Shown piece after piece: positions 51,394-60,730 of a stretch of DNA of 64,000 nucleotides. Source of the stretch: Juglans regia (lineage: Eukaryota; Streptophyta; Magnoliopsida; Fagales; Juglandaceae); assembly GCF_001411555.2 (NCBI RefSeq), contig NC_049916.1, positions 28,228,558-28,292,557 on the forward strand, read 5' to 3'. The position numbers and the translations under genes were made by a program. A model generated the notes under the pieces. The model saw only the letters and a list, made by a program, of their open reading frames with translations, was not told the DNA's origin and made no database searches. Position 1 is the first letter of the stretch, and the number at the start of each line of letters is the position of its first letter.

Positions 51394-52369
51394 CACAAAC
51401 TTGACTTCCCAATGTTATATTCTGTGTTCATTCTTTACCTCATTTGGCTTCCATACTATGCAAACTCAGGGTCCAACCCTGTTTATGTTGCATTAGCTTG
51501 ATAACCAATAAATTATGCCCATTATTAGATATCATTAAGTTCCAGATTTTAATGTGATGACAACTGACTAAAGATAAGTGGAGCTTAAATGTTGGATATG
51601 TCTGGTGATCATTTCCTTTTGTAGCATTTTTTAAATGTCTTCCTTTGTGACGGTGTATTGATGCTCCTACATTGCAGACTGGACTGGTGGTCATAGATGG
51701 ATGGTTAAAACTGACAGCAGCAGCTCAAATTGCAGTCCTGTTCAAGGAACTGCGGTTAACTCTTCATTCACTTTTGAAGGAGCTAATTAGAAAGCCAGTG
51801 GTACCATTTATTTTGCTTTGATTTATTAGTTCATCATGTTATTATTATAAATTGTCACATGTTTTCTTTCTGACTGGTAGATGTGTATGCTTAGCACAGT
51901 TTTTATCTTCCTTCATTCAGCATACACGTGGTCTATGTACTAAGAATTCAAAGCTTGAATTCTGCATTATGTATGTATTAGATATGGCAATCATCACACG
52001 CACATTCTACCATTTTATAAATATTATAGTTCCTCGTTTGTGGATCAGCTCAGAATCAGCCCTAGGCCAGTCTGACCATCTGGATGGTTTATAAACATTA
52101 TTACCATTTTTATTTTTTTTTGGTCAAGCTATTACTTGGACTTTCCTTGAAATAGTAATTTTTTTTTACTAGTTAAACTATATTTATGATCAAAAGGCAT
52201 TGCCTAGTGATATGGACTTTAACTTGTATTATCATTTCCCTGAAACTGCCCTCAACCCAAAATGATGCATACTATTTTCTTCGTTTCTCAGAATGCCACA
52301 GTTGTTGATAACGAGGTTATCGGGTCCATGATCCAATTGTTGTTAGAAGAAGACAAACCCCTCAAGTAA
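21647..52369 (+). CDS. DExH-box RNA helicase, plant DExH7 / DHX29-like (34 coding exons)
   Basis: Exons: 21647-21955, 22176-22281, 22413-22600, 23058-23111, 24002-24152, 24242-24624, 25073-25291, 27954-28065, 28279-28476, 29079-29158, 30420-30542, 30724-30810, 31736-31836, 32347-32404, 32917-32982, 33317-33399, 33510-33690, 35188-35340, 35462-35563, 35655-35807, 36478-36582, 37057-37197, 37281-37370, 37453-37509, 38437-38520, 45753-45851, 45945-46085, 46434-46504, 48165-48234, 48957-49049, 49760-49972, 50819-50911, 51678-51800, 52292-52369. They join in frame to 1454 residues. Seen: Lys/Ser-rich start; UBA-like region about 75-130; dsRBD-like region about 400-500; motif I GETGSGKT (632-639), TQPRRIA, motif II DEVH (737-740), SAT (774-776), [10 protein letters not shown] (973-982), QRRGRAGR (1021-1028); then HA2 and OB-fold parts. 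Family knowledge: animal DHX29 unwinds structured mRNA at the 40S subunit; the Arabidopsis relative At1g58060 is named DExH7, chloroplastic. Localisation here is not shown. Introns 7 and 25 are swollen by TEs; intron 20 is GC-AG. Confidence 0.92.
22671..22713. repeat. (CT)n microsatellite in intron 3
   Basis: About 21 CT dinucleotides in a row lie 70 bases after the exon-3 donor site. A useful marker candidate; ORFs across it are artefacts. Confidence 0.95.
22945..22976. repeat. (AT)n microsatellite in intron 3
   Basis: A run of about 14 AT dinucleotides, 80 bases upstream of exon 4. Confidence 0.9.
23480..23990 (+). mobile_element. 5'-truncated LINE-like 3' end in intron 4
   Basis: The end reads cttgtatgcaccgtgtattggg, then tttgactcaataaattt and a run of 16 A at 23975-23990. 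This layout (a tgta-like leader, aataaa and a poly-A tail) is typical of plant L1 3' ends. It is inserted sense to the host gene, with the tail only about 11 bases from the exon-5 splice acceptor. The left limit is a guess and no protein is recognisable. Confidence 0.5.
25657..25827. mobile_element. MULE-type MITE with 9-bp target duplication
   Basis: The inverted ends share attatattctcaa-ccggtgtgtaga (one mismatch inside about 26 bases) at 25662 and, reversed, up to 25821. The 9-bp sequence CTTTAGAAA is present on both sides (25648-25656 and 25828-25836), the duplication length expected for Mutator-like elements. The interior of 171 bases is AT-rich and non-coding. It lies in intron 7 of the helicase gene. 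Confidence 0.82.
25990..26415 (+). mobile_element. TRIM-like miniature LTR element
   Basis: Two related segments act as LTRs (about 25990-26152 and 26250-26415). Both contain gtggtga-tgagatc, attgcttgg/ag, attgactggtcctttt-like and atgttgctt/atgtggctt words. Just after the first is TGGTATCAGAGCC (26156-26168), the classic tRNA-Met primer-binding site of plant retrotransposons. The internal part is only about 85 bases, ending in a purine-rich aggggaga. It is too short for genes and lies in intron 7. Confidence 0.68.
26156..26168 (+). other. tRNA-Met primer-binding site of the TRIM
   Basis: TGGTATCAGAGCC is complementary to the 3' end of plant initiator tRNA-Met and follows the first LTR-like segment by a few bases. 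Confidence 0.75.
26588..27774 (-). mobile_element. 5'-truncated L1-type LINE in intron 7
   Basis: The minus-strand poly-A tail is seen as a T run starting near 26583. Upstream on that strand is the C-terminal part of a plant L1 ORF2. It has the [22 protein letters not shown] segment and the zinc-binding domain [20 protein letters not shown] with W-rich ends. The two parts lie in different frames (27149-27774 and 26666-27115), so it is broken. CACCTATTTT occurs at both edges (26578-26587 and 27775-27784), a likely target duplication. The endonuclease and most of the reverse transcriptase are missing. It is antisense to the helicase gene. Confidence 0.85.
28580..28694 (+). mobile_element. tRNA-derived SINE in intron 9
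   Basis: The insert has pol III promoter-like boxes: tagctcaaacaac (A box, near 28596) and ggttcaagacc (B box, near 28653). It is flanked by a perfect 12-bp duplication ATCTAGTTCTTT at 28568-28579 and 28695-28706. The length of 115 bases fits a short plant SINE. The end is aataaagaa rather than a long A tail. Confidence 0.72.
29395..30150 (+). mobile_element. Possible solo or degraded LTR in intron 10
   Basis: The right part reads like the end of a plant Copia LTR: gattttcaagtagtggattg, gggtaggttgtcccatag, ggtttaccttt-like and gggtttcccttcgttatcaa. I found no second LTR, no reverse transcriptase and no clear target duplication. Confidence 0.35.
31030..31480 (+). mobile_element. 5'-truncated LINE-like 3' end in intron 12
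   Basis: It ends tctcttgtatacctcctttg, then gcgcccctttcatattgtta and ataagatcatatta, a typical 3' tail layout of plant L1 elements, sense to the host gene. The protein part is too decayed to read. The left limit is uncertain. Confidence 0.45.
33862..34200. mobile_element. MITE-like AT-rich element in intron 17
   Basis: It starts catgtttggttaacaatg and contains caacttttcaactcc and aaaccctaataca, with composition like the tttggtta-type small elements at 9596 and 59386. Borders are not clear. Confidence 0.3.
34204..34322. repeat. Near-perfect 60-base tandem duplication
   Basis: The 60 bases 34204-34263 (starting cttaaacaaatatacctaca) are repeated directly at 34264-34322 with identity up to the last base. 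It sits between a MITE-like element and a LINE fragment in intron 17. Confidence 0.95.
34493..34980 (-). mobile_element. LINE ORF2 endonuclease fragment in intron 17
   Basis: The minus strand encodes pieces similar to the endonuclease-to-linker part of the larger LINE at 43500-43900. Shared features include aggaccaccactg at the DNA level and, in protein, [14 protein letters not shown] and SDHFPI-region remnants. Several stops break it. No 3' tail is present. Confidence 0.65.
35808..36477 (+). other. GC-AG intron (intron 20 of the helicase gene)
   Basis: The upstream exon ends CGCAAG and the intron starts gcaagt. The acceptor is tgtctcag. Joining gives [14 protein letters not shown], the conserved motif V context, so GC is needed as the donor; there is no GT alternative in frame at this place. 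AAG|gcaagt is the normal consensus for GC donors in plants. Confidence 0.88.
38035..38245 (+). mobile_element. Small retroelement 3'-end-like remnant in intron 25
   Basis: The text ttcttcctgtgtacccaggt, tcacccctccgtgcttcta and a purine-rich aaaaaagaaaaagaaaat end look like a decayed LINE or SINE tail. It is weak evidence only. Confidence 0.3.
41950..43029. mobile_element. Non-autonomous hAT-like element inside the LINE
   Basis: The ends are TAGGGATG and, reversed, TAGGGCTG, followed inward by ccgg-type repeats (gggtctccaacccg at one side, gggtcgggtcaggt at the other). The flanks tctgtgac and tttgtgaa agree at six of eight bases, as for an aged 8-bp hAT duplication. Removing it restores the LINE reading frame region (SIDSQ next to [13 protein letters not shown]). 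No transposase is seen. The interior holds two sets of direct repeats (42130-42179 and 42302-42494). Confidence 0.75.
42130..42494. repeat. Direct repeats inside the hAT-like element
   Basis: A 31-base tandem unit includes aaaacgcagatattcatgc at 42130-42148 and 42161-42179. A separate 26-base word beginning atttcttgaatctttccgtg occurs identically at 42302-42327 and 42469-42494. Confidence 0.9.
43979..44577 (-). mobile_element. Second, short LINE nested in the first
   Basis: A T run at about 43982-43991 marks the 3' tail. The minus strand encodes the L1 zinc-binding end [21 protein letters not shown] and a W-rich tail close to that of the LINE at 26588-27774, so both come from one subfamily. 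CAAACGC(T/C)CATAA flanks it (43966-43978 and 44578-44590, one mismatch). Removing it rejoins the endonuclease of the outer LINE (FLWAFE then GIYGPNADN). Confidence 0.88.
46505..48164 (+). other. Intron 28 of the helicase gene, no element recognised
   Basis: 1.66 kb of AT-rich intron sequence. Short ORFs (for example 46892-47146 and 47749-47976) show no family resemblance. I see no terminal repeats. Confidence 0.5.
50444..50479. repeat. (GA)n microsatellite in intron 31
   Basis: About 17 GA dinucleotides with one interruption. Confidence 0.95.
50974..51345 (-). mobile_element. RNase H-like fragment of a plant retroelement in intron 32
   Basis: On the minus strand the sequence reads [20 protein letters not shown], then [11 protein letters not shown] and later [19 protein letters not shown]. 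This is the order of the RVT_3 (RNase H-like) domain at the C-terminus of many plant LINEs. A stop and lost residues show decay. No reverse transcriptase or tail is present. Confidence 0.7.
51355..51392. repeat. (AT)n/(ATGT)n microsatellite in intron 32
   Basis: About 13 AT units followed by gtatgtatgta. Confidence 0.9.
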
Positions 52370-52842
52370 TTAGGGATCTCGAGGTTGGTGGGTTGGTTCT
52401 CGCACTTGATGATCTTACCATTCATGCCTCATTCAAACTATCCAAGCATGTTGCTGATCCCCATCTCGGCTTGGTGGTGTTCACTGCATGTGTGCCTACT
52501 CCATACTGCAAATTACTAACAGGCCTTGATCAGTAGTTCCTTTCTCTCAGAAATGTCGAAACAAGTGAAGTGTCAGTTCATTAATTACGAACATCTGGCT
52601 CGAAGAATGCTGACTACTAGGAAACGGGATTTTTATTTTATTTCTTTATTATAAGCAGAGGAATTCATTTGATCCTTACAGATTATGCTTACTGGCGGTA
52701 TAATTTTTACATCCTGCTAATTCTGTTTATTGTATTTTAGTTAGTTAATTTCAGAGCAAGTGTGTTTGTTCTTTTTATGCTACGTTTTTTCCTGAAAAGA
52801 ACATTTGTTTTTTTTTTTTAATGCCATTCAAGTAATGATACA

Positions 52843-52850
<8 letters not shown>
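52370..52850 (+). other. 3'-UTR and flank of the helicase gene
   Basis: This is the non-coding sequence after the TAA at 52367-52369. T-rich, A/T-rich stretches near 52650-52760 are plausible plant polyadenylation regions, but no single site can be fixed. Confidence 0.45.

Positions 52851-52876
<26 letters not shown>
52842..52876. repeat. (TA)n microsatellite
   Basis: A run of about 16 TA units directly before the foldback element. Confidence 0.9.
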
Positions 52877-52878
<2 letters not shown>

Positions 52879-52880
52879 CA

Positions 52881-52985
52881 ATCTTTTATACAATTATATT
52901 TTAAAATAAAGATATTTTTATAAATGGATATTATTTTTATCAAAATATCTCTCATTCAAAATATAATTGTATAAAAAGGTATGAA
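52881..52985. mobile_element. Small foldback element
   Basis: The arms cttttatacaattatatttt and, reversed, ctttttatacaattatattt enclose a second inverted pair (agatatttt...aaaatatct). The whole stretch of about 105 bases can fold on itself. Non-coding. Confidence 0.65.
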
Positions 52986-53100
52986 TCATTTGGAATGGCC
53001 TTGGATCCACAACTTCAAAAAGTTAAGAATATGCAGTGAAAGTGAACTTATATTTTTATCTATGGGAGAGTCGGATATCTAAAAAGACGAGTTCAATCCA

Positions 53101-54951
53101 TAAGGGTGTTCATCCGGGTTCCGACCCGAGAACCCGGGTAGACCCGGACCGGAACCCGGATTCCAAACCCTGGCCAAAACCCGGATCAGGTTAATCCGGG
53201 TTAGACCCGGGCCGAAACCCGGATGAATCCGGGTTTTTGAAACCCGGCAATCCGGGTTCCGTATTGTACCCGGATTTTTTTTTTTTTTTTTTAACAAAAA
53301 TCCATATTATTCAGTTTTTTTCAAAATGCTTTTTTTTTTTTATTATTATTATTCTTATATTCTATTGTAAATTTTTCAAAAAAAAATGTTCATATTCTTT
53401 TATATATAAAACTAATTACTTTATAACTAAATGTATCTAAAAAAACATAATGCAATCACTACATATTTCATTATTTAGTATTTATACATTACATTACAAA
53501 ACAAAAATTACAATATATAAAATTACATATCAAAACTGCAACTCTCTGGCATTAGTTGAATCTGGGACTACATGACCATTCCTTCATTGAGCTTCACGGC
53601 TGGATCATGGATGTACTGTACAAACTATAATTTTGTTTAGACCAAAGAGAGATTAACTTATTAAATAAAGGATTATATTTATAATCAATATACTGTACAC
53701 ATTGATTTCTGACAAAATCTCAAATGCCATCTCCTAACAAGTATTGAATCAATCTTATTACTTATCTGTTTGTCGTTATTTAGGCAGCATTGTAATCCTG
53801 GAGGACAATTCCTGATAACAACAAAAAAGCCATCCATGATTGGAATTACTCCAACTCTCTTAACCATTTTCTAGCTATGATTTTACCAACAAAATTCACC
53901 AAAATATCAACTCCACTGCACAAAACATTTCTGACAAATGGATCCATGATCCATGATCCATTTAGAACATTAGCAGCAGCTAAAATCTACTGACCATGAC
54001 AGATGGATCATGGATGCAACTGGCTCCATACTTTGAGGGATAACAAGAGCATCATACTTTGAGGCATCACCAAAGAGTTCAGATAGCAAAATAATAAAAA
54101 AACCCACGTTTATACCCATGTTTAGCAGCATATACTTTATACCCATATTTAACAAAAAAAAACACAGATCTATCAAAGATTTTTCCATTCAAATATTTTC
54201 AGAAGAACAGACCCAAATCAACAAAGTGATAAAACGAGAAAACCCTAAAAAAATTGTTGCAGAGAAAGCAAGCCAAGACCTCCATTCTGGGTCGATATTA
54301 ATTTTCTACACAAATGTTACAGAGAAATATTGCCTTGGTTCTTCGTTTTCTACACAAATGTTACCCAAATCACAGAGAACAAACCTTGGGGTCGAGAGGA
54401 TGACGGCGAGTCGGTTAGGAAGATGAGGTCACGAGGATGACGGGGTTTCTTCGATCGGTACTGAGGGAGGAAGGCTAGGGTTTCTTCGATCGGCACAGAG
54501 AGAAGACCTTCGAGCCCCGAAAGAAACAGGAAGAAGAAGAAGGAATCATCGAAAGAGACCTTCGATTCGCTCTCTTCAATGATAGACGGAGCTTTGCAAA
54601 GCAGAGACTACAGTTTTAGCATGAGCGACGAGAGATAGGGGGAGGGGGGGGAGAGGGCATGGAGACGGATGTGAGATACAGAGAGATGGACGGGAGTCTG
54701 GGAGAGTTAGAGATGAAGGCTCACTAGGGTTACAACATCCATCACTTCGATTTTATATAAACCCGGATGGTACCGGGTGTTTTATGGAACCCGAGTTTCA
54801 TACCCGGGTCCGGACCGGATGAATCCGGTTATTAGAATGCGGGTTTCGGCCCGGATCAAATCCGGGCCGAAAACCGTAACCGGAACCCGGACCCGGTTAT
54901 CCGGGTTCCGGACCGGGCCGGAAAAAAATCCGGCCCGGATGAACAGTCTTA
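53101..54951. mobile_element. Non-autonomous hAT element with 8-bp target duplication
   Basis: The ends TAAGGGTGTTCATCCGGG and, reversed, TAAGACTGTTCATCCGGG are inverted repeats. A perfect TCAATCCA duplication flanks the element (53093-53100 and 54952-54959), the 8-bp size of hAT elements. Just inside both ends are dense cccgg/ccggg arrays (53110-53275 and 54765-54940). The 1.85-kb interior encodes no transposase. Its right part (54370-54720) is GC-richer, with cttcgatcgg repeated, and resembles a gene leader more than transposon sequence. Confidence 0.9.
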
Positions 54952-54959
54952 TCAATCCA

Positions 54960-55172
54960 TATAATGAACAAGAAAGCAGAGGTATTTTTGTTTTATGAAT
55001 TTAATTATTTTCATGTAAAATATTTTAAATGATTTTAAAGATTAAATAAATAAAAATTCTATTAAAACATGATATATTAATTAGTGTGAGTAATATAATA
55101 AAATGTAAGAGAAACTCGCATTCTTCGTAAGTTACACTATAATCTACGTGATATCTATTATGAATGAATATG

Positions 55173-55209
<37 letters not shown>

Positions 55210-55468
55210 TAATCTATTATATAGTCTGACAAGTAGAATTTTTCTTTTTCTTTTATTTATAATCCTGTAATTTAACAAAGGGCTGTGCTGCCAGAAACCG
55301 CAGCACACCCTTCATAAATTTTTTTTTTCTTTTTTCACCCCAACAGTGTGTGAAGAAGATTTAATTCTTTAACAAATGTTCATGTTACAGAACACATCAA
55401 CAGTACACACTCGAAGGAAGTTGGAACAACAAATCTCCATCCACAGAGAGAGTGAGAGAGAGATTGCC
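54960..55468 (+). promoter_or_regulatory. Upstream region of the CCDC47-like gene
   Basis: AT-rich sequence with an (ATT)n run at 55160-55206, a pyrimidine stretch at 55318-55340 and a gagagagtgagagagaga leader motif just before the ATG. No definite TATA box. The reading frame stays open upstream to 55376, but the downstream ATG fits the signal peptide better. Confidence 0.45.
55160..55206. repeat. (ATT)n microsatellite
   Basis: About 13 ATT trinucleotides. Confidence 0.92.
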
Positions 55469-58400
55469 ATGGCGAGTCGACCCCTCTTTCCCTCTCTCTT
55501 GCATCTGCTCGCTTTCCTCTCTCTCCTCAACCTCTTCCTTTCCCATCTCTCTCGCTCCCTCGTCCTTGCCGCCGATTCCCACTTCGAAGGCTTCGATTCC
55601 GAAGATGCAGATCCCGATATAGACTCCGATCCCGATATCCTCTACCCTAATTCCCTCCGATCCCCTCCTCTCACCCTTTCGGATCCCCACTCCTCCCCAC
55701 TTTCTCCCCCGGATCCCAGTCCTCAATCTCGGTCTCCGCCTTTGTCGGATCCTCCCAAGCCTTCTTCCGCTACCTTCGAGGACTGGGACGAGGACGAATT
55801 CGAAGGCCTACCGATTCTCCAAGATAAGCCCCTCCTGACCCCGACTATCACCGAAAATGACACGCCTTCCGATCCAAAATCTAATCCCCCAGCCTCCCCT
55901 AAAGCGAAGCCAGTTCCGAAGTCCTTCACCGTCGAGATCGTGTGCGGGACTTTCCTGATCATATTCTTGATCAACTACTTCACCGGGAAGCGCGAGAACG
56001 AGAATCTTGCCCTCGCTTGGGCCGCTAAGTTCGCCACCAAAGACTCCATCTTCGAGCGGAATTTCAGTCTATTGGGGGTAGGCGAAGGGGAAGACTCGCC
56101 GTTGCTGCTGAAGGAGGGCCAGACCGTGTTCAAGTTCTATGCCAGTGGGCGCAGGTACTGCCAGGGTTTGCTGGCGACGATGGAGCTGAAGAGCCGGCAT
56201 GATTTGATATCGAGGTTGTACAATTTGGTGGTGCCGTGCAAGGACGAGATTTCTTTCGAGGTGTATATGAACGACGACGCCATGGATCACGTGCTTTTCG
56301 CGGTGGCAAGGAAGAAGTTGGCGAAGGCGATGCAGAAGGAGGTCAGGGATTTGCAGAAGTTCGCAGGGACGGTGTCCCCGCCAACGAGTGGCAGGAAGTG
56401 GGTGAGCGAAGAGTTGGCAGTTATCTCGGAATCGAAGGAGGTGGCGGCGGATTTGATCACGGAGGCCGTGCTTGATCAGGTTGGATTCGGTTACATTTTG
56501 TTTTGTTTGATGGGATTACCTTTTTGCTTGCTTTGAGTATTTTTTTTAGGATGTTTTTCCATGTGAATGGATATTGTTTAGTTTAGATCCCAGGGCCTTG
56601 AATGTTTTTATGTTTGTGTATTGTAGCATTGTGTATAGTTGCGTTTCAACAGTTGTATGTTTTCGAACAGTTGTATGTTTTAGATTTTGATAATTCAATG
56701 TGAGGAATTTTTGCTTGCTAGCAACGGTTATGTTTGCGTGTTGATTTTCTTTTGAATTTAAATGGTTTAGTGGATAATATTTTGTAGTTGTCATTTTTTT
56801 GGTAAGTGCTGTTTTGGAGAACTTTACTGCGGAGAATTTGGTTACTTCTATATGCACATTTAAGTTTTCAGTTACTTCTTTTTACTAAACAAAGCTCCTT
56901 TTTTTTTCTTTTTTTTTGAAAAAACTAAACAGAGCTCTTATTGTGCTTAGAGTTGCTCGTATATTGACAACAACTGTTACTTTTTTTCACAAGTAAAAGA
57001 ACTTTTTGATAAATTAGAGGAGTTTTGACAAGTAAAAGACATTAACTATAACGAACTTTACGAGGAGTTAGTTAGGATAGTGTCTGAAATTTAGAATAAT
57101 TTTTTTTGTTTTTTTGGTTTCGACTTTTGATGTTTTGCTGTGTTTTTAGAGTGTGGTGCACACTGAGGTCTTAGTTGTTATATTGCTTCGAACTGTGGTT
57201 TATCATGTATAAATTTAGAATTGTGCTTGATTCTGTATGATCTTTCACTTGAAAGACAAACTGATATACTTTAAAAATTGATTGAAAAATAGTTAAAGAA
57301 TATGTAAACCTATTTTCGGTAGCTTATTGTTCCACGAGGAGAGATTTAATTTTCTTTATCCCTCATATTAAGGGGGGAGAGATGCACATTTTGCATGATT
57401 TGGAGCTATAGTGCGCCACATTCCCTCAGAATATCACATCCGCAATACTTTTGAATGAATATTGTGATGCATGATTAATAAATAGTGGCATTTATTACTA
57501 CGGAGTTAATCATTGAAGTTAATGATAATGATGGCGTGATTTGAAAAGAAATGGCCTGGTGCATCATTTGAACTTAATCACAAGTATCTGGGGTGGGTGA
57601 ATTAACGTTTGCATTGTACAAGATCATTTAGTATGTTCCTGTGATCTGGTCAGACTCGTAGTCAGGTACAGGATTTGTTGGATAACCCCTATTTGATCAC
57701 TCACGCATGGCTTTATCTAAGGAAGACGTGTTTTGCATGATCTGCCCCATCTAAAAGATGTGTAACTTGTTGTGTGTTGTTTCACTTCCTATGCAATGCT
57801 TTTTTTTTTGATAGGTAATAAAACTTCCTATGCAATGCTATCGCATGCTCAGATCAATCAGAAAAAAGAATCTTCATTTGTCATCTAGCTTGAGCTTCAA
57901 ACTTTATTGGAGTACTCTTATCATTGTTTCACAGTCTTTCTCCAGTACTAATGTTGCATAATTTCACCAACAGTAGTGAACGTAATAATGCTCTTTTTAT
58001 TTGTAAGCTGTTGGTCTGTTCCCAGATTCTTATATCATTCCCAGCCTTTATTATCTTGTTACACTCTTTAGGTTTGGTTATTCTGGTTTCATTTATGTTA
58101 CTCGTACCCTGTTTTCTTCAGGTTTTTGGAGAAAAAGCTTTTGAGAAATTCGGAAAACATTTCATCTCGATGCATTTCTCTGATCAACACCCAGGCACAC
58201 ACAAGAGGATGCTATTGTTCAAGTTTGCCCTCCCAGATGCGAATAATATGGCCGATATGACTCGGTTGGTGGCTCTTGTACCTTATTATATTGACTTGAT
58301 CGGGCGTTACAAACTTAGTTCTCAGGTGGGTCAGCTGATGACAATATTTTGCAATTTGACTAAACAAAACTGGCCATCTAAGTAAGTGATTTGTTTAACT

Positions 58401-58650
58401 ACAAATTGTGCAATTGCAGGCTCGATCGAAAACAGAAGCAGCTAGAGTAAAGGCTGCTCAAGAGGCATATAAAGAACTTCAAAATGCTAGGCAAGAAGCC
58501 TTGCAGAAAAAGAAGGCAGAGAGGAAAAAGATGATGGAGGAAGCCGAGGCAAAGCTTAGTGCAGAGTCTGTTCGGAAGAGAGAAGCAAAAGAGCGTGCCC
58601 GTCAGATGAAGAAGGGGATGCCAAAAGTAAAGATGACGCGTGCACACTAG
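55469..58650 (+). CDS. CCDC47 / At5g49945-type ER membrane protein (3 exons)
   Basis: Exons 55469-56479, 58122-58325 and 58420-58650 join in frame to 481 residues with GT-AG introns. The start ATG at 55469 is followed by a signal peptide (LLHLLAFLSLLNLFL, residues 10-24), an acidic and Pro/Ser-rich lumenal stretch (about 36-150), one membrane segment (FTVEIVCGTFLIIFLINYF, 153-171), the DUF1682 domain (ENLALAWAAKF through exon 2) and a Lys/Glu-rich basic coiled coil that fills exon 3. This order matches plant At5g49945 and animal CCDC47. In animals CCDC47 is a subunit of the PAT complex that helps insert multi-pass proteins into the ER. A similar role in plants is an inference from homology. 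Intron 1 is 1.6 kb. An in-frame upstream start at 55376 would add 31 residues and hide the signal peptide, so it is less likely. Confidence 0.92.
56480..58121 (+). other. Intron 1 of the CCDC47-like gene
   Basis: 1.64 kb with GT-AG borders. A gataggtaataaaacttcc next to a T run at 57801-57812 looks like the antisense tail of a retroelement and splits a repeated acttcctatgcaatgct (57784 and 57824). Otherwise nothing is recognised. Confidence 0.5.
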
Positions 58651-59385
58651 TTAATGGATTCTCTAGACAAGTACCTAGAATTTAAACTCATCCCATATTT
58701 TCCTAAAATTTACATTTAGTTTTCCTTCTGAAAAGTTTTGGTTCTGTACCCTTATCGCCATGGACTTGAGTTGTTTTATTCAATGTTTAGTTAGTCCCAA
58801 CAATTCCACATGTTTGTGGATTTTTGAATGTACCAGAACTCAATGCTGCAGAAATTTTCTTCAAGCTGCTATTGGCTGCATTTTACATGACCTGGAGTAA
58901 CTTCCAAGGTAGGTTATGGCATCATCCCCAACTAGATATCATTTATGGAATTAGAAAAAAATCTATTTGTAAATTCCACCTATTGCGAAACCAAGCACAT
59001 TGCTGCTGTGAAAGCATTGTCACGTCACGTGGTAATTGCATTGTCTTTTCTTTCAACTGTTGTCTAATAGTAAGTTTGTGTGTTTACAATTACAATTACA
59101 ACTCAGGCGATGATGCTCTTGTTAATGTGTCCTATATTACATGGGCTTTTGCCTGATCAACAATATTTTATTTACCAATCGAAAAAGTAGTGTGTTTACA
59201 TATAAGCTTACAACCAACACAACTCTTCTATGTCTAAAATACGTCTTTGAGGCACCAATCCTACAAAACTAGATATATAAACATGTCTCTCAAACCAAAA
59301 GTGAGGCTTCTCAAATGTTATTATGTTATATATAATCTTGTTAGATGTAAAATGCCCTAATCAAAACTCTAAAGACTTGGGACTG
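58651..59385. other. 3' flank of the CCDC47-like gene, no gene seen
   Basis: 3'-UTR-like sequence up to about 58850, then spacer. The ORF at 58824-59156 has no family features and no intron-exon logic. Confidence 0.5.
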
Positions 59386-59575
59386 GTTTGGTTACACAAA
59401 ACTTAACAATCTCATCACATCTCATCTTATATCAAACTCCCACATAAAATATAATAAATAATTTTATTTTTTTAAAATTCTAAAATAAAAATAATATTAT
59501 AATAATATTTTATTCAATTTTCAACAAAACATCTCATATCATCTAAACTGCATAACCATATCAGGCTTTAGATAT
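59386..59575. mobile_element. MITE-like element (tttggtta ends, ctcatctcat-type)
   Basis: It begins ggtttggttacacaaaactt followed by catctcatcttat and ends catctcatatcatctaaact. This is the reverse orientation of the gatgag-type family at 9230 and 16314. AT-rich interior, no ORF. Confidence 0.5.
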
Positions 59576-60730
59576 TCATCTTTTTCCATATTTATAGACC
59601 CGTACTGTGTTTGAATTGTATCCTTTAAGAAGGGTATGTGCTGCTTAATTAGTTTTGTTTGGTTCTGTTTTTATTGTTGGGTTTGGTCATAGCTGGGAAG
59701 TTCACACACAAACGCCATTGCCGCTGCAGCTTCCTCGGTTTTAACCTTTCTAGTGGAAGATGTTACCACCTTGAGCCATACCCCGCCATTAATTTCCCAT
59801 TTTCTTTTCAAATATCATTATATCAAAGAAGAAATTACTACCCCCTTAATATTAATCGGCATTATTTATGCCGGATGTCAAGTTTGGCATCTGGCATTTG
59901 CACTTGGCAGCTTAAGAAAATCAATCACGTTGTATATGTTGAACAGCAAAATCAAAAGCTCCAACGATTCATGTAGTTGCAAGCAATAGTACAACCAAAC
60001 AGATTATGAGGCATACAACCTCTTCAGTGCTTCCATATCAACAATCTTTGTATCTAAGAGTTTAAACAACATAACTATCCCGTTTAACCAAAGAGTAATG
60101 ATATCCACACAACATATTTCTTAACGCATTTTATAACACATGTTTTAAAATAAAATGAGAGTATTTTTATAACGAAATATCAATTCAATTGTTACTTGTA
60201 TGATTGAACGTGATGGACAGCGAGGTCATTTTTTTGATAATCTATGTGACACCGAGACCACATTTTGATAATCTCAAAAACTGACTTCTCTTTATTGGTG
60301 AGGGAAGAAACTATCTTACCCTCAGTAACTCTATCATCCAGATGAGATGATGATCAATGGGCCATCATCCAAATTAATGCACCGAGGCCATATGGTCAAA
60401 TCCTTGGCAAAGAGGCTCGTGATCCCCTTAAGTAAGAGGGTTAAAGATATAGAGGTTTGTTCTTCCTCAAAACCAATTTCCAAGAGAAAATCAAGCCATA
60501 ACAAATGCTCACCAGACTCAAATCACTTTGGAGTTTCTCAATCCAAAGGCTTTCTATTCCATAAAGGCTTTCTATCCAATTCAGATTGAACTGCAACTGG
60601 GAAATATGACTCTAACCTGACCCCTTTCCGAAACTCAATCTGCATATACAGAGGGCTGTTTCTTCCATCCCTTCTATATTAAAACATAATTTAAAAAAAA
60701 AAATAATCCATTTCCAAGTTATCTACTCTG
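59576..60730. other. Spacer, no gene recognised
   Basis: Short ORFs at 59659-59989 and 60347-60589 have no recognisable domains, signal or exon structure. A taacgcattttataacacatg-type block near 60120-60190 resembles MITE interiors. Confidence 0.5.

Noticed and set aside
55376..55468. N-terminal extension of the CCDC47-like protein
   Set aside because: It would place 31 residues before an evident signal peptide and is leader-like DNA (gagagtgagagagag). The ATG at 55469 is preferred.
59659..59989. Two overlapping ORFs downstream of the CCDC47-like gene
   Set aside because: Different frames overlap with no recognised domain or start context.
60347..60589. 80-codon Lys/Ser-rich ORF
   Set aside because: Low-complexity composition, no family resemblance and no neighbouring exons.
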